From Gemmiger gallinarum (lineage in GTDB: Bacteria; Bacillota; Clostridia; Oscillospirales; Ruminococcaceae), in NCBI RefSeq assembly GCF_014982805.1, contig NZ_JADCKC010000002.1, forward strand, positions 186,001-250,000: a DNA stretch of 64,000 bases. The letters run 5' to 3'. The notes beneath the pieces are model-generated. The model worked only from the letters and a program-made list of their open reading frames with translations, did no database searches and was not told where the DNA came from. The position numbers and the translations under genes were made by a program. Positions 24,327 to 30,872 of the stretch are shown here, in pieces; position 1 is the stretch's first letter, and each line of letters starts with the position of its first letter.

Positions 24327-24764
24327 TTATAAAAGACTGCTCTGAAGCTTCTTTTTATTTGCGTATTCAAACAGCTTTTGCGTATTACTGCCTGGATGGC
24401 GAATATACGCAATAAGAAAATGAACGTGATCTACGACAGACCGATTTGCCCTGACAATAGCTATACGTCGTGGGACTCTCTCCAGCCCCTCCGGATAGAG
24501 ACTACCGTCAAAGCCTTCCGGGGCCTTAACTTTCTGCTCTGCCGGGTGGTATGGCAGTAAAAGCCAAAGGAATATTTCCGGGTGAATCTGCTTTGCAGTT
24601 ACCAAAGCCCTTGCTGCCATGCGATCAAAATTTCCATAGCGTCCCACGATAAATTCGGTTACGTCCAGTTCGGTGATATGCCGTTCAATTTCTCTTTGCA
24701 ACGCGGGATAAATGCTCTCAGGAGCATCATGGTGGCCAATCAGAAAACAGCGCTTTTTATCCAT
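24327..24764 (-). CDS. SLOG-family (YpsA/DUF1273-like) protein
   Basis: A 145-residue Rossmann-like protein. The pattern KRCFLIGHHDAP at the N-terminus, EFIVGRYGNFDRMAARAL near residue 38 and a later WLLLPYHPAEQ match the SLOG nucleotide-ligand-binding family that includes YpsA and DUF1273 proteins. SLOG domains are thought to bind nucleotide-derived signals, often in defence contexts. It is convergent in orientation with nothing nearby and divergent from the XRE gene at 24862, with which it shares the palindrome at 24777-24809. It lies immediately upstream of the restriction locus. A link to that system is inference. Confidence 0.65.
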   Translation of the reverse strand: MDKKRCFLIGHHDAPESIYPALQREIERHITELDVTEFIVGRYGNFDRMAARALVTAKQIHPEIFLWLLLPYHPAEQKVKAPEGFDGSLYPEGLERVPRRIAIVRANRSVVDHVHFLIAYIRHPGSNTQKLFEYANKKKLQSSLL

Positions 24765-24776
24765 CTGAAAATCACC

Positions 24777-24809
24777 AACCCTTTTGAGTTATATTAACTC
24801 AAAAGGGTT
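24777..24809. promoter_or_regulatory. Perfect 14-bp inverted repeat, probable operator
   Basis: AACCCTTTTGAGTT (24777-24790) and AACTCAAAAGGGTT (24796-24809) are exact complements around ATATT. It sits between the divergent SLOG and XRE genes, 12 bases before the SLOG start codon. Without a T-run or loop GC it looks like a protein-binding site for a dimeric repressor, most simply the adjacent XRE protein. Confidence 0.7.
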
Positions 24810-24861
24810 AATCTTTTCAATAGCAAACGGGTATCATTTTCTTGGAAGTGAGGTGATACCC

Positions 24862-25104
24862 TTGAACATCGGTGAGGCAGTCAAAGAGCGCATTCTGGAA
24901 CTATGCCAAGAGCAGAACATCTCCATCAATAAGCTGTGCAACATGAGCGGTGTCACGCAATCTACTGTCAATAACATTATCAGCGGGCGAAACCGCAGCG
25001 CTACAGTTTCCACTATCAAAAAGCTGTGTGACGGCTTGGGTATCACTATCGAGGAGTTTTTCCATTCTGACTTATTCAAGGATCTGGAACAAGAACTGAA
25101 ATAG
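24862..25104 (+). CDS. XRE-family transcriptional regulator
   Basis: An 80-residue Cro/CI-type protein made of one helix-turn-helix domain (VKERILELCQEQNISINKLC, SGVTQSTVNNIISGRNRS, TVSTIKKLCDGLGITIEEFF). The start is a TTG at 24862 with a GAGGTG site 6 bases upstream; a longer frame to 24784 would overlap the operator. It is divergent from the SLOG gene across a perfect palindrome it probably binds, giving an autoregulated switch. It is followed by a terminator. It is unrelated in sequence detail to the XRE protein next to hsdM. Confidence 0.85.
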   Translation: MNIGEAVKERILELCQEQNISINKLCNMSGVTQSTVNNIISGRNRSATVSTIKKLCDGLGITIEEFFHSDLFKDLEQELK

Positions 25105-25108
25105 CAAA

Positions 25109-25146
25109 CAGCCCCCACCTGTTCATCCATACACAGGTAGGGGCTG
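25109..25146 (+). terminator. Terminator after the XRE gene
   Basis: CAGCCCC-ACCTGT pairs with ACAGGT-GGGGCTG. It directly follows the stop codon and may also serve the convergent gene at 25187. Confidence 0.6.
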
Positions 25147-25186
25147 TCGCTTATGTCACGTTACAAAGTTGGATTGTAGGCTTTTC

Positions 25187-25513
25187 TTACAGCGGCTCCG
25201 CATCGATCCAGTCAATGATACCGTACACGTTTGCCGCCAGAATGCAGCGCCAGACAGTGCGGTCACGGACCTTGGCAAAGTCGATCGTGCATTTGCGTGG
25301 TGCATAGCGCTCCCCGGCGCCGCGCCAACAAGCCAGGCGGAGCTTCTCGCCGGTGTCCAGATCGGTGAAGTAGCAGAACAGGCACATGTGCTTGCCCCAG
25401 GTGCGGTGATCAAGGCGCAGGCGGAAAGTACCGACCTTCTCAGGGCGCTGGTAGCGCTGCAGGTTGGCTTTCATGCGTTCTTCATAAGAGGTCAAAATGC
25501 CGTAGGGATTCAT
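25187..25513 (-). CDS. Hypothetical protein of the mobilization module
   Basis: A 108-residue protein I cannot place in a named family. The start is ATG 25513, with AAAGGACA upstream. The sequence has a basic N-terminal helix (YEERMKANLQRYQRPEKV), then beta strands (GTFRLRLDHRTWG, MCLFCYFTDLDTGEKLRL) and a hydrophobic, acidic end (YGIIDWIDAEPL). It lies 28 bases downstream of the relaxase gene on the same strand, so it is co-transcribed with the mobilization genes and may be an accessory factor. Confidence 0.55.
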   Translation of the reverse strand: MNPYGILTSYEERMKANLQRYQRPEKVGTFRLRLDHRTWGKHMCLFCYFTDLDTGEKLRLACWRGAGERYAPRKCTIDFAKVRDRTVWRCILAANVYGIIDWIDAEPL

Positions 25514-25541
25514 ATTCGTTGTCCTTTCTGTGATTGGGTGG

Positions 25542-26927
25542 TTATCGTTCTTTCTGGTGGGCTGCGCGCTGCTGCTCCCGGTCATTCAATAGTTGGATAT
25601 TCTCCCGCATACGTTTGACACGGGCGGGAATTTGCTGGGCTGTGTGCAGCTCCTTTCTTGTTTCGGTAATCTGTTTGGTCAGTTCATCCTTTTCCGCGTG
25701 GAGGGTCTCACACTCGGTCGGGTCGCGGCAGCGGCGCAGACGGTTGCGGCATTTGGTGCGCCGGGCCTCCAGGTCGGCCAGCTTCTGCTCCTGCTCCGAC
25801 GCAAAAGCAGCTACCTCCTCTGCGGTATTCAGGGAATGCCGTTCCAGAAGATGCAGCTGCTTTTCGATTTCCGCCCAGCGGCGGTAATCTTCCCGCATTG
25901 CCGGATGCGGCGGGCGGTAGTTGGGTGTTGTGGTGGGCAATTTGCCCAGCAGGTAGCAGTAATACAGGTAGGTGCGGTAGATGCCAAATGCCTCCATGAT
26001 GGCCTTCTGAAAATCCCGACGCAGTTTTTTGTAATGGGGATGCACCGGCGGATACCGCTTGTTGTAAATCTCGATGCGCTGGGATATCCCCATCACATGG
26101 TTCTGCCGGATGCGTTCTTCCATGGCCTGCAGGGTGTATTCCTCCCCCAGCGTCTGGAAGCGCACGGCACGGCGGTCATGGGGCAGCTTGATGGTGGCGT
26201 ACTTGTGATTGGGGTTGAAGTCCACCTCGTAGCCCATCTTGCGCAGGATACGAGGCAGATCGCGGGGCGTCTCGCTGCGCAGGATGGCCAGATCAATGTC
26301 CTGGCGCATGACGTTATACCGGGTAGGTTCTCCGGCTTTTTCGGCCAGGTAGATGTTGCGAGGCACCCGGTGGGTGTCCTTTTTGTCTACCACCGAAAGC
26401 CCCTGTTCCCGGCAAAGTTCATCTGAGGCATCCTGCAGGGCACGATAGGTCTTTTTGCAGTCGTTGTACCGTTTGCCGTCTACGAAGGACACCGAGTTGA
26501 TGACGAAGTGATTGTGGCAGCAGTCGGTGTTCAGGTGGGTGGCTACCAGTACCTGAAACCGGGCACCCCACACCCGTTTGGCCAGTTCCACCCCGATGGA
26601 GTGGCATTGCTCCGGCGTGACCTCGCCGGGGCGGAAACTCTGGTAGGCGTGGAAGGCCACCGTGCCGCCGGTCTTGCCGAACTGTTGCTTGGTCAGCTCC
26701 ATCTGCTGGCGGGCAATCTCCGGTACACAGTTGATACCACTGACAAACAGCTGGCTTTCCCGGGTGGTTTTGGCGTCATTGGCGGCATATTGCAGCACGT
26801 CGCTCAGATCGTCCTTGCCCGCAGACAGGCCGGTCAGGTCCGGCAGGCGGGTCTTTTCTTCGTTTCCGGCATAACGTATGACCGCATCCAGACGCCCTTT
26901 CACGGGCCAGATCTTGGTGACAGCCAT
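25542..26927 (-). CDS. Relaxase (MOBP-type mobilization protein)
   Basis: A 461-residue relaxase that nicks at oriT and pilots the single strand during transfer. The relaxase domain occupies about residues 1-290, with a histidine cluster (THLNTDCCHNHFVINSVSF) as motif III metal ligands. The candidate nucleophile Tyr lies near the N-terminus, in VIRYAGNEEK. The C-terminal third is a charged helical region (about 340-450) with coiled-coil character. The start ATG 26927 has AGGAGG upstream, and the stop of mobC sits inside that ribosome site, so the two are translationally coupled. Confidence 0.88.
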   Translation of the reverse strand: MAVTKIWPVKGRLDAVIRYAGNEEKTRLPDLTGLSAGKDDLSDVLQYAANDAKTTRESQLFVSGINCVPEIARQQMELTKQQFGKTGGTVAFHAYQSFRPGEVTPEQCHSIGVELAKRVWGARFQVLVATHLNTDCCHNHFVINSVSFVDGKRYNDCKKTYRALQDASDELCREQGLSVVDKKDTHRVPRNIYLAEKAGEPTRYNVMRQDIDLAILRSETPRDLPRILRKMGYEVDFNPNHKYATIKLPHDRRAVRFQTLGEEYTLQAMEERIRQNHVMGISQRIEIYNKRYPPVHPHYKKLRRDFQKAIMEAFGIYRTYLYYCYLLGKLPTTTPNYRPPHPAMREDYRRWAEIEKQLHLLERHSLNTAEEVAAFASEQEQKLADLEARRTKCRNRLRRCRDPTECETLHAEKDELTKQITETRKELHTAQQIPARVKRMRENIQLLNDREQQRAAHQKER

Positions 26928-26932
26928 CTTTT

Positions 26933-27214
26933 TCACTCCTCCTTCTGCGGCACCGTAACAGCCCTCTGGATGGCCAGCAGCGTGTCCAGAATCTCCCGCT
27001 GCACCTCCGGCGTGTTGTCCTTTTGGTAGAGCACGGTGAGGGCATCCAGCACCTGCCGGTAGTCGGCGCTGGGCAGTTGCCGGGGCATCTGGTTGTGCAG
27101 CCGCATACGGATGTATTGGGAAAGTGTCAGCCCGCATCGGGTGGCCGCCTGTTCAAACAGTTTCTTTTCTTCCGCTGTCACCCGGATGTTCAGTTGCACG
27201 TTTCGAGTCAACAT
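26933..27214 (-). CDS. mobC: Mobilization relaxosome protein MobC
   Basis: A 93-residue MobC-type accessory that binds the oriT region and helps strand opening. The N-terminal RVTAEEKKLFEQAATRCGL-TLSQYIRMRLHNQ is the ribbon-helix-helix-like part typical of Bac_MobC proteins. The C-terminus is helical. The start ATG 27214 has TGGAGGTG 5-8 bases upstream; a longer frame exists but has no ribosome site. It is followed by the relaxase after 5 bases. The intergenic region before it holds the palindromes expected for oriT. Confidence 0.85.
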   Translation of the reverse strand: MLTRNVQLNIRVTAEEKKLFEQAATRCGLTLSQYIRMRLHNQMPRQLPSADYRQVLDALTVLYQKDNTPEVQREILDTLLAIQRAVTVPQKEE

Positions 27215-27234
27215 ATTTTCACCTCCATATAGCA

Positions 27235-27330
27235 AAAGACCGGGCATCGCTGCTCGGTCTTTGCATTGTTGCGTTGTTGGATTTTTGGGGGTCATAGGGG
27301 CTGCGCCCCTTGCCAGCGTCCTGCGCTGGG
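27235..27330 (-). other. Candidate origin of transfer
   Basis: Between mobC and the tnpV-like gene lie three palindromes: AAAGACCG/CGGTCTTT (27235-27262), AGGGG-CTGCG-CCCCT (27296-27310) and CCAGCG/CGCTGG (27313-27330). The gap 27215-27413 carries no gene. Its position immediately upstream of mobC and the relaxase is where mobilizable elements keep oriT. The first hairpin might instead be a terminator. The nic site cannot be named. Confidence 0.45.
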
Positions 27331-27413
27331 GCGGCGTATGGCTTGCAAAAGCTATACAAAGCCAGTGCTCGTTACCCCTGCGGACAGGTCTTTTTGTACG
27401 GACTGAAAAGGAA

Positions 27414-27776
27414 TCACTCCAGCGCGTCCCCGTACAGAAGGTCCGGCAGGACCGCTTCCTCGGCTGCACTCTTGATTGCATTCATGCGCCCTGCCCAGGC
27501 CAGCGGATCGGCCCGCTTGAGGGCTTCATCCACGCCCTGCTGGCGGACCATTTGCGCGATGGCATCTTCCACCATCTGCCGGGCGGTGGCGTCCACATCG
27601 GCCAGGTGGCTGTGCAGCGTACCTTCCAGAAGCATGAGGTCGAACAGGTTAGGACGATGTTCCCGGAGGAACTGCCGCCGCAGTTCGCCGTATTTGCCGA
27701 TGGGGCGGCTGTCGGTTTCAGGTAGGATCAGATCGGGAATCAGATAGCCGTTGATCTCGGTGTAAGTCAGTTCCAT
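27414..27776 (-). CDS. tnpV: TnpV-like transposon-encoded protein
   Basis: A 120-residue small protein matching the TnpV family: MELTYTEINGYLIPDLILPE at the N-terminus, GKYGELRRQFLREHRP in the middle, and MNAIKSAAEEAVLPDLLYG near the end. TnpV occurs in Tn4451-like mobilizable elements and many Clostridial conjugative elements, where its role is not established. The start ATG 27776 has AAGGAGG 7 bases upstream. It sits upstream of the candidate oriT and mobC on the same strand and downstream of two DUF6462 genes. Confidence 0.82.
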   Translation of the reverse strand: MELTYTEINGYLIPDLILPETDSRPIGKYGELRRQFLREHRPNLFDLMLLEGTLHSHLADVDATARQMVEDAIAQMVRQQGVDEALKRADPLAWAGRMNAIKSAAEEAVLPDLLYGDALE

Positions 27777-27806
27777 GGTGTGCCTCCTTCAGCGTTCCTG
27801 AGTTCC

Positions 27807-28055
27807 TTAATTGCAATCATTGCAGGTGTTTTCTTTGCGTTGCTCTCTCAAATACGATTCAAAAATGCTCCTGCGAATCAGTACCTTCGTCCCGATTTTA
27901 TAAATCGCACCAGCCTCGTGTGCCATACGGGTTAGAGGCTTCAGCCCCAAATCGTAATACGCACAAGCCATCGCATAGGTTACAAATTCATGGGCCATGA
28001 ACTCCAGATCTTCATCATCAATCTGATCTGAAAACATCCACACATTTCCGCTCAT
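27807..28055 (-). CDS. DUF6462-type excisionase-like protein
   Basis: An 82-residue protein with the winged-helix excisionase pattern: a helix VTYAMACAYYDLGLKPLTRM, then AHEAGAIYKIG, a strand TKVLIRRSIFESYLREQ. The N-terminus is acidic (SDQIDDEDLEFM), the opposite of the integrase-proximal paralogue. The ATG at 28055 overlaps the stop of the upstream paralogue by 4 bases (ATGA), so the two are coupled. Roles as excision or transcription factors for the element are inferred. Confidence 0.65.
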   Translation of the reverse strand: MSGNVWMFSDQIDDEDLEFMAHEFVTYAMACAYYDLGLKPLTRMAHEAGAIYKIGTKVLIRRSIFESYLREQRKENTCNDCN

Positions 28056-28315
28056 TCTGCATCACCTCCCCGGTATTTGCCGGTAGCCGGTTCATGGAAA
28101 CGCTCCAGATAGGCATCGAAGATCTCACGATTGATCAGGACGGTACTGTCAATCCGAAAAATCGCGCCCGCATCGCTGGCCAATTCCAGCAGCTTCTTGT
28201 GTGACAGACTGTAAATCAGTTCGGCCTGCTGATAGCGAATATACTCTCTGCGCAGTTTCCGCAGTTGAGCGGGAACTTCTTTCATGCTTTTAATCGGTTT
28301 GTATTGCTCTTTCAT
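28052..28315 (-). CDS. DUF6462-type excisionase-like protein, operon leader
   Basis: An 87-residue protein. A basic N-terminal region (QLRKLRREYIRYQQAELIYS) precedes the pattern LSHKKLLELASDAGAIFRID, then STVLINREIFDAYLERFH, matching excisionase-like DUF6462 proteins. The start ATG 28315 has CAGGAGG upstream; a longer frame to 28450 runs through the terminator. It is the first gene of the operon that continues through its paralogue, tnpV, mobC and the relaxase. Being nearest the right attachment site, it may coordinate excision with mobilization. Confidence 0.65.
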   Translation of the reverse strand: MKEQYKPIKSMKEVPAQLRKLRREYIRYQQAELIYSLSHKKLLELASDAGAIFRIDSTVLINREIFDAYLERFHEPATGKYRGGDAE

Positions 28316-28370
28316 ATAAGGTGCCTCCTGTTTTGATGGTGGGAATGTGTGGCAAAAGTTGACTGCAAAC

Positions 28371-28410
28371 AAAAAAGCACTTCTCAGAAATCTTCTGAGA
28401 AGCGCTTTGG
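28371..28410 (-). terminator. Terminator between lysS and the element genes
   Basis: On the minus strand AAGC-CTTCTCAGAA and TTCTGAGAAG-GCTT form a stem, followed by TTTTTTGTTTGC. It would stop greA-lysS transcription at the element end, replacing the original terminator now 19 kb away at 9106-9147. Confidence 0.75.
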
Positions 28411-28484
28411 GGTTAATCCAAACCTGAGATTCGAATTGCCTGAAATTCACAACCGTTCGTGTGAATGCGTAATTCCTTGAAATT

Positions 28485-28504
28485 TTGCTGTCAAATTGCT
28501 GTCA
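28485..28504 (+). repeat. Two TTGCTGTCA repeats, probable integrase arm sites (right end)
   Basis: Copies at 28485-28493 and 28496-28504, 11 bases apart, match the three copies at the left end in sequence, pitch and orientation. Confidence 0.7.
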
Positions 28505-28579
28505 CAACGAGCTGTACATCACGCAGCGGGTACAATATATAGTGTTTTTTCTTTTTCAGAATGTCTATATAATGTGGTT

Positions 28580-30094
28580 TTACTGGTCGACGGGCTTCAT
28601 CGTGGGGAACAGCAGGACGTCGCGGATGGAAGCCGAGTCGGTCAGCAGCATGACCAGACGGTCCACGCCGAAGCCCAGGCCGCCCGTGGGGGGCAGGCCG
28701 TACTCCAGAGCCGTGACGTAGTCGTAGTCCACCTGGGCCTTGCTGGAGGGGTCCAGCTGCTTGCGCTCTGCCACCTGACGCTCAAAACGGCCCTTCTGGT
28801 CGATGGGGTCGTTGAGCTCGCTGAAGGCATTGCCGAACTCGGTGGCGTTGATGAAGTACTCAAACCGCTCGGTGAACATGGGGTCATTGGGCTTGCGCTT
28901 GGCCAGCGGGCTGACCTCCACAGGATAATCGTAGATAAAGGTGGGCTGGATGAGGTTCTCCTCCACAAAGGCGTCGAAGAACTCGGCCAGGATGGCGCCC
29001 TTGGTGGGGATCTCGGGCAGTTCCACGTGATGCTCCTTGGCCAGGGCGACAGCCTCCTCGTCCGAAGCGACGGTGTCGAAATCAACACCGGAATACTTCT
29101 TGACGGCCTCCACCATGGTCATGCGCTCCCAGTGGGAGAGGTCGATCTCCTTGCCCTGATAGGGAACGGTGAGCGTACCGCAGACGTTTTGCGCAACGGT
29201 CTTCATCATCTCCTCCACCAGATCCATCATGCCGTGGTAGTCGGTGTAGGCCTGGTAGAGCTCGATGGTGGTGAACTCGGGGTTATGCTTGGGGTCCATG
29301 CCCTCGTTGCGGAAGATGCGGCCCACCTCGTAGACCCGGTCCATGCCGCCCACGATCAGCCGCTTGAGGTAGAGCTCGGTCTCGATGCGCAGGACCATAT
29401 CCATGTCCAGGGTATTGTGATGGGTCAGGAAGGGACGGGCGGAGGCGCCGATCTCAAAGGGGGTGAGGATAGGAGTCTCCACCTCCAAAAAGCCCTTGCC
29501 GTCCAGGAAGCTGCGCAGCTCCCGCAGAATGGCGCTGCGCTTGACAAAGGTTTCCTTGACATCGGGGTTGACGATCAGGTCCACATAGCGCTGACGGTAG
29601 CGAGCCTCCCGGTCGGTGAGGCCGTGGAACTTCTCGGGCATGGGCAGCAGGCTCTTGGACAGCAGGGTGATTTCGCTGACGCGAACACTCAGCTCACCCA
29701 TCTTGGTGCGGAACACCTCGCCCTTGCAGCCGATGATATCGCCGATGTCCAGCTTCTTGAATGCCGCATAGGGCTCGTCGCCCAGAACATCACGCCGCAC
29801 AAAGATCTGGATATCCCCCTTGGCATCCCGCAGGTGGGCAAAGCTGGCCTTGCCCATCACGCGTTTGGACATCATGCGCCCGGCCAGGCAGACGATCTTG
29901 CCGGTCTCCGCCTCGGCGGGAAGGTCGGCAAATTCCTCTTTCAGGTCTGCCGAGAAGGCATCCTGAGGGTAGCGGGTGATGGTGAAGGGGTCCTGTCCCG
30001 CAGCACGCAGATCCGCCAGTTTCTGGCGGCGGACGGCAGCCTGCTGGCTGACATCGGCGTCCTGCTGAGGACGGTTGGCGTTATTTTGTTCCAT
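28580..30094 (-). CDS. lysS: Lysine-tRNA ligase
   Basis: A 504-residue class II lysyl-tRNA synthetase. The anticodon-binding OB domain occupies about 60-150. Motif 2 is visible in RIFRNEGMDPKHNPEFT, and motif 3 in GLPPTGGLGFGVDRLVMLL. The N-terminal 20 residues are a Gln/Asn-rich extension. The last codons lie in the right attachment site of the element. The gene reads ...TMKPVDQ-stop, with its final five codons supplied by the element; the original end was ...TMKPLD. The enzyme should be fully functional. It is 42 bases downstream of greA and shares its promoter. Confidence 0.97.
   Translation of the reverse strand: MEQNNANRPQQDADVSQQAAVRRQKLADLRAAGQDPFTITRYPQDAFSADLKEEFADLPAEAETGKIVCLAGRMMSKRVMGKASFAHLRDAKGDIQIFVRRDVLGDEPYAAFKKLDIGDIIGCKGEVFRTKMGELSVRVSEITLLSKSLLPMPEKFHGLTDREARYRQRYVDLIVNPDVKETFVKRSAILRELRSFLDGKGFLEVETPILTPFEIGASARPFLTHHNTLDMDMVLRIETELYLKRLIVGGMDRVYEVGRIFRNEGMDPKHNPEFTTIELYQAYTDYHGMMDLVEEMMKTVAQNVCGTLTVPYQGKEIDLSHWERMTMVEAVKKYSGVDFDTVASDEEAVALAKEHHVELPEIPTKGAILAEFFDAFVEENLIQPTFIYDYPVEVSPLAKRKPNDPMFTERFEYFINATEFGNAFSELNDPIDQKGRFERQVAERKQLDPSSKAQVDYDYVTALEYGLPPTGGLGFGVDRLVMLLTDSASIRDVLLFPTMKPVDQ
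28593..28608 (-). other. Right attachment core within lysS
   Basis: Sixteen bases matching 9184-9199 at 15 positions, encoding the PTMKP end of lysS. The central mismatch (C versus G) is where two parental coupling sequences would differ. Confidence 0.75.
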
Positions 30095-30136
30095 ACGACA
30101 TTTCTCCTGTCCTGAAAATTGCTGTGCGGCAGGGCC

Positions 30137-30625
30137 TTAGCGGCTGCGGCTGACGCCCAGCACCTTGTAGGTGATAATGCTGCCGTTGGGCAGCGTGACA
30201 TCGACGGAATCGCCGACCTTCTTGCCGATCAGCGCAGCACCCACCGGGCTCTCGTCGCTGATGCGGTTCAAATCCACATCGGCCTCGGTGGAACCGGTGA
30301 TATCGTATTCCTCAGCCTCGTCCTCATCGTCGCCCTCGGCCAGGATGCGCACATGCATGCCGATGGAGACAGTGTCGTGAGACAGGGCGTTATCGTCAAT
30401 GACGCGGGCGATCTTGAGGGTCGCTTCCAGGTCGGCAATACGAGCCTCCACCATGGCCTGCTCTTCCTTGGCGGCGTCGTACTCGGCATTCTCGGAAAGG
30501 TCGCCGTAACCGCGGGCAACCTTGATTTTATCTGCAACTTCCTTGCGCTTGACGGTGCGCAGGTTGTTCAGTTCTTCTTCCAGCTTTTTCAAGCCCTCAT
30601 GGGTGACAACAACTTCTTTTGCCAT
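30137..30625 (-). CDS. greA: Transcription elongation factor GreA
   Basis: A 162-residue GreA that stimulates RNA cleavage by stalled RNA polymerase. The N-terminal coiled coil holds the acidic tip (YGDLSENAEYDAAKEEQ, residues about 38-54), and the C-terminal FKBP-like domain includes the SPVGAALIGKKVGDSV segment. The loop DDEDEAEEYDI is slightly longer and more acidic than in E. coli GreA. The start is ATG 30625 (MAKEVVV), with AAGGAGA upstream; a longer frame lies inside the leader. It heads the greA-lysS operon. Confidence 0.96.
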   Translation of the reverse strand: MAKEVVVTHEGLKKLEEELNNLRTVKRKEVADKIKVARGYGDLSENAEYDAAKEEQAMVEARIADLEATLKIARVIDDNALSHDTVSIGMHVRILAEGDDEDEAEEYDITGSTEADVDLNRISDESPVGAALIGKKVGDSVDVTLPNGSIITYKVLGVSRSR

Positions 30626-30686
30626 AGCCGGTTTTCTCCTTAACAGTAAAAGTTGTGCGGCCCAAGCGGGCCGCACCAGTTGTTAC

Positions 30687-30715
30687 ATTATACTAGGGCT
30701 ATGTGGCGTTGTCAA
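30687..30715 (-). promoter_or_regulatory. Consensus sigma-A promoter of greA-lysS
   Basis: On the minus strand TTGACA, 17 bases, TATAAT: a perfect match in both boxes and spacing, as expected for a strong growth-related transcript. The leader is about 55 bases. Confidence 0.85.
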
Positions 30716-30781
30716 GTGATTTTCTTGTCAGGCGGCAGGACTTCCGGCAGCGGCGTGCGCGTGGGGACGCTGTTTTTTTAT

Positions 30782-30810
30782 TCGACATCGGCGCGCCCTT
30801 GTGCTATAAT
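30782..30810 (+). promoter_or_regulatory. Promoter for the surface-polymer operon at 30873
   Basis: TCGACA, 17 bases, TATAAT, with TG one base before the -10 box (extended -10). It is divergent from the greA promoter, and the two are separated by 66 bases. Confidence 0.7.
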
Positions 30811-30872
30811 ATAGTGTCTGTATATTTTTATCTGCCCCGCCCTGTGCGGGGAGAGTATGGGGAGGTTCGTCC

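Larger units (their letters stand above)
9184..28608. mobile_element. Integrative mobilizable element in the 3' end of lysS (about 19.4 kb)
   Basis: The boundaries are the two near-identical lysS 3' segments, 9184-9199 and 28593-28608. Next to the left one lies a tyrosine integrase, and both ends carry TTGCTGTCA repeats. Inside are a MobC/relaxase pair with a candidate oriT, excisionase-like DUF6462 genes at both ends, a RepA-like helicase and TnpV. The cargo is a switchable type I restriction-modification locus. There are no VirB4, VirD4 or pilus genes, so transfer would need a helper conjugative element. The section 12.4-15.7 kb is clearly more AT-rich than the host genes, while the mobilization genes are closer to host composition, suggesting a mosaic origin. 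Confidence 0.85.
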
